DNA from: Carposina sasakii
Lineage: Eukaryota > Arthropoda > Insecta > Lepidoptera > Carposinidae
Assembly (NCBI GenBank): GCA_014607495.2
Contig: CP053152.1
Coordinates: 5,394,001-5,458,000, forward strand
Length of the DNA: 64,000 bases
Reading direction: 5' to 3'
The position numbers were made by a program, and so were the translations under genes. Shown here piece after piece: positions 34,901 to 46,900 of this stretch. How positions within the stretch are numbered: the first letter of the stretch is position 1; every line of letters starts with the position of its first letter. Under the pieces are notes generated by a model. It was given only the letters and a program-made list of their open reading frames with translations, ran no database searches and had not been told where the DNA came from.

Positions 34901-37900
34901 TGAATTTTGGTTGCATTTAGGGCAGTCGGCTGTTCTAAAGCCTTTGAGACCACACTTGAAGCATACGATAAAGCGGGGTTGAGTGCAGGTATTAAGTATG
35001 TGTCCATACATACGGCAGCGTACACAATAAGTATTTGAGGGTTCCGCTTTAGTTAAAGTATTAACTTGATTATTTTGAGTTCTGTAGTTTGGATATCTAT
35101 TCGCGTACTGTGGAAGTTTTTGAGCAGTTGTAGGTTGATATGCGAATGTTTTAGGTTTGTAGTTGGTATCGGTGGTTGAAGTTTGGTTATGTGAAGGTTT
35201 AGATCTGTAGTTGAATTCAATAGTTAAAGGATTATGGATGGATGGTTCTTTGAAGTGCTTGTCTCTATCCAGAATCTTCTCGTAGTTTTGACAAACGCTT
35301 AGGAGAGAGTCTATACTTGTGCAGTCTTTTAATGCAACGAAAACAGAATAACACGGCCTTATGTTTCTCAACAGAATTTCTAGTTGGTCGTGTTCGGACA
35401 TTTTTTGAGTCAGGCGAGAGAAAAGTCCCATCATTATAGAGATATATACAACTATAGATTCGTCAGCCCCTTGGGTACGATTCCTTATAGCTTCTAGAAG
35501 TTTATAGTCGTAGTCGAAGCCACCGAAATCCCTGATGAGGAATTTTGTTGTTTCCTCCCAAGATAAGTTCGGGTTTCGGCATATTTGAAATCTGAACCAG
35601 TGAAGCGCGGTATCAGTAAAGATTTCGTAGGCTTGAGTGACTAGAAGGTTTCTATTCAGATTTCGGGATATGCAGTATTCGTCGAGACTCTGTAGGAAAG
35701 ATCTGGGGCAAGATTTGCCATTATACGTGTGCCTTTTCAGGTCCTTGAAGTTGTTATGGTGGACGAGCTGGTGTTGTATGGGAGCAAACTGGTGAAGTTC
35801 TGTTGGTTGCGGTTGAAGAGTTGGTTGTGGTTGAAGAATGAGTTGCGGTTGAAGAGTAAGTTGTGGTTGAAGAGTTGATTCTGGAAGAATCACTTCTGAA
35901 GGCGTTGGCGAGTTGTGTTCCGGGATATTCTCGGCTGGTAGGAAGGTAAAAGGTTCAAATTTGTTGTTTAGTACTTCAAATTTTGTCTTTAGGGTATCTA
36001 ATTCTTCTTGTAGTTCAGGATTCAAGTCAATGTCGATGCGTTCTAATCGAAAGTATAGGTGGTTGATGTACGTTTCGATGACCCTAGTCAATTTAGATTC
36101 CCCTTTTGCTAATTTATTTATTTTGTCCCCCAGGTAATTTAAGGTCGTGTTTATTTGGGGAATTTCTTCCTCAATTGGAATCACGGAGTTGAAGATCTCC
36201 TCCGCTGGGGTAGTGGAAACGAGCCGAAGAACCTGTTTTTTAAGTTGAAGAACCGTTTTTTTCGGGCTCCTCAAGCCTAATTTGAATTTCATATTCAAGT
36301 TCAGACTTATTCAGCAGATTATATCTTATAGGGCGAGACATTGTAAGATTCAATCCTAGCCTAAAGAAATAAATCCTTGTTTCCCTTTATTATTTGTAGA
36401 GCAGTTCCCAGAATACCTAAAGAAATCCAGAAGTCCAGACGACTTATACCTAAACAAATCCTATACCTAAATGAGTCCAGAAAACCTATACCTAAAGAGT
36501 TAACCAAAAAGACCTAGACACTAGAAGAAGTGTTATTTTAGAATTTAGAGAAGTAACGTTGAGATAGTTTAGAAGATAGAGTCGGGCGCCAAACTGTCGT
36601 GTAGCACAGTTATGTAGGGGTTGTAGCCTACCTAATAAATATATATAATACCTACCTAACGAAATGAAAAGAATAGATGAGTTACACGAATTTATTTACA
36701 ACACAAATGAACACAATATAGAAGAGAGATCACTATGAATAATGCGTGAAGGTGAGTGAGGGTGAGTAGAGCGTGGATGAAGGATTGTAGAGTGTAAAAG
36801 TGTAGGAAGTCGGTGAGCAGAGTCCTCTTGAGGGTCCTGGGTCGACGGCGTTCCAGGAGTCACGCCCCCGGGTGTAGTAGTTGCAGGCTGGAGTTGAAGG
36901 TACTGGATCCGACGGACGGGTCAGTTGTAGATGCAGGTGCAGAAGTCGTAGGTACTGGACCAGACAGCCGGGTCACTGTTGTAGATGCAGGTGTAGAAGT
37001 TGCAGGTACCAGACTCGACGGACGGGTCACAATTGCAGATGCAGGTGCAGAAGTTGCAGGTACTGGATCGGACAGATGAATCTTCTCGGTCGCAGATTAC
37101 TGAACGCGATGCGGGCGCGGATTGTTCGCGCTGTATAGGTCCGTGGTCACAGAGCGCGGTTACTGAACGCGACGCGGGCGCGGTTTGTTCGCGCTGTAGA
37201 AGTCCGGCGAAGTGCAGCAAGGGTCCCGGGGCAGGCGGCCCCGGGACAAGGCCTTATAATTCCGTTCTTCACTCTGGCTGAGTAGCCGACGGAATGCTTG
37301 ACTTTTTCCCGTTTGTATGGCTTATATACGAATTTTTCTCTCCATTTTCAAATTCTTGAATTCGAAATGAATTCTTTTTCTTCATGAAGTTTTGTAAAGA
37401 TTTGAGTGTACGAAAAGAGTAATATAATGAAAAAGTGACATGACAAGAGCTTGCCAAAAGGATGACTTTTCGTTTCAAAATAAACCAATTTCTGTGTTTT
37501 GGCTTGAATTTGTTGGATAATTTGTGATTTTAATATAAAATCAAAAGGGAAACTGTATAATATTATGTATCTGAAAAGCACATCCTCGAGGAATGGTCAG
37601 GTGATGAGATAAAGTGAAAATGAAATATGTTGTGATAAACTAAAGAGTCCTCGGATTGAGCTCCTAGGGCTTCTATAAGGTCTTCAAGGTTAGTAAATCC
37701 TACAACACTCCCATTTGGCTTGAGTACCGGAACAATTGGTGTAGCCCATTCAGAATGTGGTGTTGCTTCAAGAACATTATCTTCTACTAATCTGTCAATT
37801 TCCTTGCAAACTCTTTCTCTAAGTGCAAATGGAATAGATCTACATTTTAAAAACCTAGGGGTTGCTCCCTCTTTTGGCTTAAGACTTACCACTGGCCCTG

Positions 37901-40900
37901 TATATTTTCCTAGCCCTTCTTCAAATAATTCTTTATATTTTCCCATTATCTTATTCATAATTAAATTCTCATTAGCACCTACCTTGATGTTATATACACC
38001 CTGTATGGTGATTCTCATATCTTGAAACCAATTCCGGCCGATCAAACTTGGACCAGCCCCTTTTGCAATAATAATCATTAATTGTTTATTAATATCTTTA
38101 TATTGAACTTGTACACCTATTTGTCCCAATAACTGTAACTTATTATCCGTCCATGTTTTTAGTGCAATATCCATATCATCTAATTTTGGCAGATTGTCAT
38201 TCCATATACGTTTAGCCGTTGTTTCACTTATCAGTGTAAATGCACACCCTGAGTCTACCTCCATTTCTACCTTCATTCCATTTAACAAAACATTAATCAT
38301 AAATGCAGCCACCCTATCCTGTCTTAAACTATTTATTTTAGCTTCATATAATCCATTACAATTCGGTACAGTTGGAGAATTCTTGTTAATGTATTTATTT
38401 TTAAAACATGCCGGAGCTATATGGCCTATTTTACCGCAAGAATTACATTTACTCCAACGGAACTTGCATTCTCCTCTATGATGTTTTCCACACCGAACAC
38501 ACTTATCTATAGTAATTTGTTTATTCTGTTGCACATAATTATTAATATTACTAACTTTGTTCACCTCCATCGGCACTTCAATTTCATGATTATTTCCACT
38601 GGAACCTACCCCCACTATTATGTTTGAATCTAGATTTGCAGTTTCATGAGACAATGCAATATCACACGCTTGATCAAAAGTTAATATGCTTTGTTGTAAA
38701 AGCTTCTTTTGTATTTCTTTATCTATAATCCCACATACCAGTCTATCTCGTAATGTGCGATCCAAATCAGAAAAATTACAATTTATGCTTAACTTTCTCA
38801 GCTGTGCAATATAATCTCTCATTTTTTCCCCTTCCTCTTGATTTCTGGTATGAAATTTATATGATTGTACTATTTCATTTGGAGTTGGGTGAAAGTGAGA
38901 GTCCAATTTATTTTTGATAAAAGTGAAGGTAACCTGAGATACTTGAGATGGGGCCACCAAAGAAACAATTAGATCATAGAGGTCTGGGCCACATACAGAT
39001 AATAAATTTGCCTTTTTCTTGCTATCTTCCACAATATCACAAGCTTCTAAGCCATAACAGAACCTTTCAATATAATTTTTCCAGCAACCGTGTGCAATGT
39101 CAAACTCACCAAACTTTATGCCCATATTTTTCGTTTGTATCACAACAAATTCACAAAACACTTAAAGTATATTGTATATAACACTAATGTGCACTGAAAA
39201 CAACACTTTTCCTCGTCGCCACTATTAAATACTCACAAATAGTCCTCAGTTTTGGAGAGCTCATGCACTGTTCCTCTTTGGAATCTAAACTGCACTTTCT
39301 AAAACTACCCTCAATTGTCCAATATACAACAGTAACAAAAAGGGTATGTTAAGCGAAAAGCTATGTAAATAGCCTACTGTAGAGAACCTATCCACAAAAT
39401 TTGAGACCCGAAATCACATGTTTATTTTTCCCGATAGTATGGAGAATTTTTAAATATCTCAGGAATTTTCATACAACCCTAAAAAATAAAAATGTGATTT
39501 CGAGTCTCAAATTTTGGGAATAGGTTTTCTATAGTGGGCTATTTACATAGCTTTTCGCTTAACATACCTTTATGTTACACCCTGTATATGTCGGATTATT
39601 TGAATTGTTTTTAAAATAAAAATGGGCAGAATCGTTGGCCTTGGACATGGCCACCGATTTTGCCAAGCAAACTAAGTACCTACCTAGTTACATTACTAGG
39701 AAGGGAATTTTAAAGAATTGTTTTAAATATTTACAAATAAAATTATTTATTAATTATAATTAACTCATTACCTAAGTAACAAATCATGTGAGTATCAGTA
39801 CAAGTGGGTATCTATATACTTAACTAATTACCTGTGGAAGCAATACACAGTTTGGCATCACCGGTAAATATGAAAAAGGTAAAACAATTTGAAATAAGAA
39901 ACTAGATACTCAGAACTAAACTTAATGCGAATTAACAGAGTTTCTACTTACAATGTTTTTAGCTTCAGGACCAAATACAGAATGCCCTATTTCTAATTTT
40001 CTTTTGCTTGCCACACCATCCTTACCGCCAAATTAGTTTATATCTAAACTGCGAGTAGGTGGCGCTACATATGTATGGATTTACATTGTTATTACAACTA
40101 ATGGGCACTATTAATTTACAAAGCTATTTCTAAATTAATTTCTTATTTATTTAAGCTTGTTCTTAAATAATTAAAGCCAATAGAACAGGTAATCTATACT
40201 TATAATATTATAAAGCTGAAGAGTTTGTTTGTTTGTTTGTTTGTTTGTTTGATTGAACGCGCTAATCTCCGGAACTACTGGGTCGAATTAAAAAATTCTT
40301 TTTGTGTTGGATAGTCCATTTATCGAGGAAGGCTTTAGGCTATATATCATCACAGTGTGACCAATAGGGACGAAGAATAAGAGGAAAATGTGGAAAAAAC
40401 GGGGAAAATTATTCAACTTTGGAGACTTCCGTTGCGTGCGCTGCGTAAACGGTTCAAGTTATCCAAAAAATATGTATGAAAGAATAAAATGACGTAGAAA
40501 TTATATGAAAGAAAAAAATTGAAGGTCTAGACTGCCTGATGCAGAACCCTTAGCAGCCCAGCTAAACTTTGAGAGATATGAAAATACCGTCTTAGGAAAA
40601 GTTGCTCAGCATGATAAGCACTTTCTAATAACGTAATAAAATTGAAGGTCTAGATAACCTGATGCAGAACCCTTAACAGCCCAGCTAAATTTTGAGAGAT
40701 ATGAAAATACCGTCTTAGGAAAAGTTATTCAACATTTTAAAAGAATTCAATTCCCTGTTATCTTTTGCTGTAACAATTAATAAATTACAGGGGCAAACGT
40801 TTAAACACGTTGGAATTGACTTACGTCAAGACTGCTTTTCACACGGCCAATTATATGTCGCGTTGTCAAGATCGGGTTGCGGAGAAAATCTGTATGTTCT

Positions 40901-43900
40901 TCTGCCACAAGAAAATAAAACAAAAAATATAATTTACGCAGAAGTACTTTAAAATATTTTATTCTGTTTGTTGACGCGGACGAAGTCGCGGGCAACAGCT
41001 AGTAATAAATAAACTCACATTGTCTATCGTACTTGCATTAGTCAAAACACTGCTTGAATAAACACTTTACATTTTAGTATTTAAACTTTTAATTTGTTAA
41101 AATGTTAAATAATGTTATCTGATTTTAGACCCATCAGACATGAATCACATCGATTATAATTAAGATTAAATAAAGAAGTATTCTAACTCATCGACTCGTT
41201 ACGTCGCCGACGACGAGTAACTAATAGATTGATCAAAACAAGTACTAGACAAATAATGCTTAATGAAAATCTTGACTTAATTTCTTAATATCAACCAATT
41301 TATTATTTTGAAATTATTGGAATGACTTTTCATTTATTATTATTTAATAATGTTGTAAACAAAATAAATAGTTGCTACTTTGGTGCAATGCGCAAAGTTA
41401 AAATCAAAACAGCGCCTTATTGATTAAAAATGAGATTACAACGAGATAATAAATCCCTGATTACAACTAATAAATTACCTATATATACCAGCTATTTTTC
41501 AGGACAGATAAATTCTAGATCAATTAGAAAAGTCGGTAATCAAGCTTGAGTTCATGGTTGCGGCGACATATACATCACTGGCGGCTCGTCCTAAGGAGCG
41601 CTGGTGCAGTGCACTCCCACCCGCTAGCGATCGCGCTCCAATGAAACGAAATTTGCTACGATTCCTAGTACTGTATTCAATGAGTGCGAAAGAGACATAC
41701 TGGCACAGGCCGGCGCGTGAAACAGAAGATTTACGTACGAGAAATTAGCCTAATCTGGAGCGCCGCTCACATTCGTAGTGTGCGTATGCGGCCACTAGAT
41801 GTCGCTTAGTCCGAGTTAGAACGCGATATGGTTGTCTTTAATGTGTTACATTAGGTCATCTGAATTTTAATTGTGCGTGTGTGTTTTGAGTGAGAATCGG
41901 TTCATGCATCAGTTCAGCACGCGCGGCGTTTCCAAATTATAATTTTGCATGCGCTCACATTAAAGAAAAAAAATGTGAAGTGAACTCCCATCTAAAAATG
42001 TCAGAAGCCATCACTGCATATGTCAGAAGCAATCATGCCCTTATTCCTTACGGGGTATGCAGAGTACTAAGGGCCGATAGAACCACATGGTGCCAGTTCT
42101 GTACATCTCAATTATACCCTCAAAATTGGTCAGAAGTAAAATTACTACGGTTCGAAATTATCAAGATAATATATCCGAAAATTATCATCTAGCGAACGAA
42201 TCCAATAGGAAATGTTTCCCTGCTAAATTGGGATTATAAGTTATTTAGCGTCAGAGCCTCGTCCGTTTCACCAACAACCGTGGCATCTTCAGGATTAGGT
42301 TTTCAGGTTAGTTCTAACTACTAAACTAACTAACTGAGTTGCGACTGTAGCACAGTGGCTTGTGTTCTTGACCATGAGTCGGCAGATCCGAGGGTCAGCG
42401 GAGTGTGTAGGGCCCGGTGGTGGGCGAACCCTCGATGAAAATTTGAACTTCCAAATAGTGGCCCCTGATACAATAGGGATGTTTACTATGGTTGAATTTT
42501 AATGACATTTTATGCTTATCAGTATAGGATTTACTAACCTTGAGGACCTTATAGAAGCCCTAGGAGCTCAATCCGAGGAGTTTAAGGGACTTTTTAGTTT
42601 ATCACAACATACGAGTACTTCATTTTCACTTTATCTCATTACCCGATCATTCCTCGAGGATGCGCTTTTCAGATACATAATATTATACAGTTTCCCTTTT
42701 GATTTTATATTTAAATCACGAATTATCCAACTAACGAAGTCATACTTTTGGCAGGAGCATGACAAGTCATGTCACATACATTTTATTTTTCTTTTCGTAC
42801 ACTCAAATCTTTACAAAACTTCATGAAGAAAAAGAAAAAACATTTCGAATTCAAGAATTTAAAAATGGAGAGAAAAATTCGTATATAAGCCATACAAACG
42901 GGAAAAAGTCAAGCACGTCCGTCGGCTACTCAGCCAGAGTGAAGAACGGAATTATAAGGCCTTGTCTCTGGGCCGCCTGCCCCGGGACCCTTGCTGCACT
43001 TCGCCGGACTTCTACAGCGCGAACAATCCGCGCCCGCGTCGCGTTCAGTAACCGCGCTCTGCAACCACGGACCAATACAGCACGAATAATCCGCGCCCGC
43101 GTCGCGTTCAGTAATCCGCGACCAAGAAGATTCGTCTGTCCGATCCAGTACCTACAACTTCTACACCTGCATCTACAACGGCGACTCGTCCGTCTGGTCT
43201 GGTACCTGCAACTTCTACACCTGCATCTACAACAGTGACTCGGCTGTCTGGTCCGGTACCTTCAACTTCAGCCTGCAATTGCTACACCCGGGGGCGTGAC
43301 TCCCAGGATCATTCGACCCAGGACCCTCAAGAGAAGACTCTGCTCACCGACTTCATATACTTTTACACTCTACAGTCCTACATCCACGCTCTACTCACCC
43401 TCACCCACCTTCACGCATTGTTCATAGTGATCTCTCTTCTATATTGTGTTAATTTGTGTTGTAAATAAATTCGTGTAGGTAAGTTATCTTTTCTTTTTAT
43501 TTCGTTAGGTAGGTATTATATATATTTATTAGGTAGGGTACAAACTCCTACATAACTGTTGCTATACGACATCAGAAAATCATACTATCTGTAAAATTAC
43601 AATTTGATTAAGTGTCCAAATGAAGTAGTAATAAGCCTTCAAAGTTAAGTGGGCAAGTCCATTTTTCAAATGTGAAATTAATTGAAAATTACAACATCAC
43701 ATATCCACCTGCATCATTTACAGCAACTTTTGTTTTGTGACCATATTTATAGACGCAATATTTAAAATAGCTGCAGAACAAAGTTCTTTTACGCGTATAC
43801 AAGTTACGAAAGAGTGACGTCATAATGTGTAGCCGTTTGTATGAAGCATTTTTTGGCAAGTCTAAAATTGTGATTTTGAAATCGTTATACCCTGGAAAGT

Positions 43901-46900
43901 TTTCCCACTAGCGAAGTTTTTTTTTCGCAAATGTTTATTTTATTTTATGATCTTTCGATATAAATACAAATAAAAAAATCGTAAACATGCCTATTAAATA
44001 TTTAACTGATTTAGTATTTTCTCCCAATATAACATATTAATAATTGTTTTTAATTGTTACTAAGTTATTTTAATACTTAAAAGACATGTACCATTATTAA
44101 AACTAAGAGATTTGTACTAATTTTTATTAAATTTCATTATAATTCTTACAAAATTGTGTATTTTATCAGTACCATGTTACCATCGTCGGTCCCATGGCAG
44201 TCAAATTCAGAAAATTTTAAATATCTCACAATCTAAGTGATTTGGCCCGATTTGGTACAATATATTCATTAGATTAGCCATCATATACACCTGAATTTGT
44301 AATAATTTGATTTAATAACTATAGTAAACAAAATATCCTCAAGAGTTACCCAACTTTTGTATAATCACCCTTATGTAAATGTAAAAATTGATCAGACATA
44401 TTTTGCCAAAAGTCTGGCATGCAAATCTTCAAACCTATAAAAGTGAAATACAACAAAAGAAAGAAAAAAAAAACAAATAAAATTACATAGAATTCATATT
44501 ATAACCATTTCAGTGTCTACTAGCAGGTCATTTTAGCTTTACATATAAAGAACATCTTGAAGTTTGGGATACACAATTGGCTTGTAAAAAATTGTCTTGT
44601 CCATTTTCTATACAAGAGGCAACTTTGACAGCAAATTCAAATAAGGACCATATTTTTATGAATAAGTTCCCCCAACTCAAAAACTAACAACAATGTTGTA
44701 AGATTTAAAAAAGGGTCTGTTTAAAGGTTTTTTCTTGTATTTTTAGTGGAAGAAGATAGTGATATTAAGAAATTAAGTCACAGGCAAAAGCAGCGAGCTG
44801 CAAGACGTCTTAAAAAGAAAACAGAGTTAGCTGAAAAGAGAAAAGCCTTAAAAGAAGCAAAGAAAAATGTTGCAAAAGAAAAAGAAACAATAATTAATGG
44901 AAATGAAAGTTCAGAAGAAGAGACAGAAAATGTAGCAGGTAAATGATAATTTTAATTTTTTTTTGCATTTATTGGATTATACTGTAATTTTAACTGATAT
45001 GGAAGAGGGTAGTTTCCTGGAACAAGTTATCTTTAACTGAATAGGAAACTCCTGAAATTTTGATGACCTTTTTTTAAATAGATAAGAGTTATTCAAGATG
45101 TAGGTTTCTATATATATTATCAGCATTACACGTGTGTGATGCCAGGGCGGGTTGCTAATTAATTATGAATATTATATTTAACATCTGAAACCCCTATGCT
45201 AAACGTGGCTGTAGGATCTCCATCGCGATACTGCAGATCTTGCTTACCCATTTTTAGTCGTCAACGTTCCCGAAACTACGAAATCTCATCATCACGATAA
45301 TTTTTCTCCATGGAAGCATACCTGGGAAGTGTCTGGTTCCCAAGATATTAGGGTCCAAAATTTTTAAATAGACTATGTTTTTCTGCATAAATGCACATAA
45401 ACGCGCATAAACGCGCGTAACAAAATTTTTTCGCGAGAAATATTTAATATCTGTCTATAAAAAAACTAGCATAAACACTCGACACTATAAATTTCGCCCG
45501 ATCAAAAAAAAAAAAAAAAAAATTAAATCATCATTTCCCAGCATTTTTTTGGCATAAACTTACTTTATTTGATGTATAGAGTATGTACCTTTCGTTAAGG
45601 GTGGCAACAAAAAACATCCTGTATATCGAGGGGTAATACACAAAGTGGTACAAGCACCACAATGGCTGTTATTGAGTTATTGTACATTATGAACTCAGAT
45701 TTGTACCGTAGATATTTCTAATTATTTGATTGGTCTGTTTAATTTATGTAATGCCAGTTTATTCAATATATACCTTAGTAATGTTTAATGTTTCAAGAGT
45801 CATGGCTTAGTTATAATACTTGTATTGTTACAATTTCATTTTAATAGATAATTTAATGAATATGAACTTTAATTTTATACAATTTTTTACAGGTTTCACT
45901 GATGACAACAAGGAATGGCTGAAACCCAAGGCAAAGGGGAAGGCCAAGAAAAAGGATTACAATAGTGACAGTGGACATGATGAGGGTGTTGAATCACAAT
46001 CGGAAAGTGGAGAGGAGGAACAGAAGGAAGTTGAAAAGTCCTCTGGAAAAGAGCAGTACAAGGTGAGAAAAAGACACAGTATATTTCTTAAATACTGTTT
46101 TCCCTCTAATCAATCATTGTCTTTATTTGCCTAAAATATGTTTTACTAATAATATTCTATGCATATCTTGCATATGGGTGATTATACAAAAATTGGGTAA
46201 CTTTTGAGGATATTTTGTTTACTATAGTTATTAAATCAAATTATTACAAATTCGGGTGTATATGATGGCTAATCTAATGAAGGCCAGGCCAGTCACTTTT
46301 TTAAGTAGACTGTGAATTATTTAAAATTTTCTGAATTTGGCTGCCAGGGGACTGACGAGGGTAACATAATACTGATAAAATACACAATTTTATAAGAATT
46401 ATAATGAAATTTAGTACAAATCTCTTAGTTTTAATAATGGTACATGTCTTTTAAGTATTAAAATAACTTAATACGAGGAATGCCGTTTAAGTTATGTCGT
46501 TTGAAGAAAAAAACACAACTATAACCCTATAGTAACTAATTAATTAATTCTTTATTGTACACAGAAAAGAAACACATTAGTACTTTTTATTGTTTTTCAA
46601 AGTATTCACCACGTACGAGGGTGCATTTTTATATTCGCGGAATGGGTAGGTAATTAATAAATGAGGGTACTTTCCTTAGTCGTAACTGGTTTAAGTAGCT
46701 CATTATTAGTATAAATAGAACGTTTTGTTTTAATCGGGCCATTACTATTTGAATTATCGTCGATCAAACAACTCAGTTGGGAAGAACATTGTGAAAAATG
46801 GAGAAAATCGAGCACCGCGCTGTCATAAAGTTCCTTACCAAGCAAGGTAAATCGGTTCAAACCATACTAGAAGAGATGTCATCCGTTTACGGGGAGTCTT

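Larger units (their letters stand above)
29823..37704 (-). mobile_element. Inner Ty3/gypsy LTR retrotransposon, 7,882 bp, recent
   Basis: 1,110-bp LTRs (29823-30932, 36595-37704) in which I saw no difference, TG...CA ends, ACAC duplication on both sides (29819-29822, 37705-37708). Minus-strand order: LTR, primer-binding site TGGCGCCCGAC (36584-36594), gag, pol, 3' region with tandem repeats, purine tract GTGGGGGAAA, LTR. No env frame is seen. RT and integrase are of gypsy type (blastopia/mdg3-like by impression). Confidence 0.93.
27023..39331 (-). mobile_element. Outer Ty3/gypsy LTR retrotransposon (K02A2.6-like), interrupted
   Basis: Two 110-bp LTRs (27023-27132 and 39222-39331), identical by eye, flanked by a GTAA/GTAAC duplication. 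Next to the 5' LTR is a primer-binding site TGGCGACGAGG and next to the 3' LTR a purine tract GGGGGAAGG. One gag-pol frame, split by the inner element at 29823-37704 with a 4-bp ACAC duplication. Without the insert the frame would be open. Confidence 0.9.
27013..39595. mobile_element. Fold-back MITE split by an LTR retrotransposon
   Basis: CAGGGTGTAAC at 27013 and the rest from 39332 (GTAACAAAAAGGGTATGTTA to GTTACACCCTG at 39595) form one palindromic element flanked by TA (27011-27012, 39596-39597). The arms pair through TTAAGCGAAAAGCTATG. A second copy is at 57440-58435. Confidence 0.8.
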
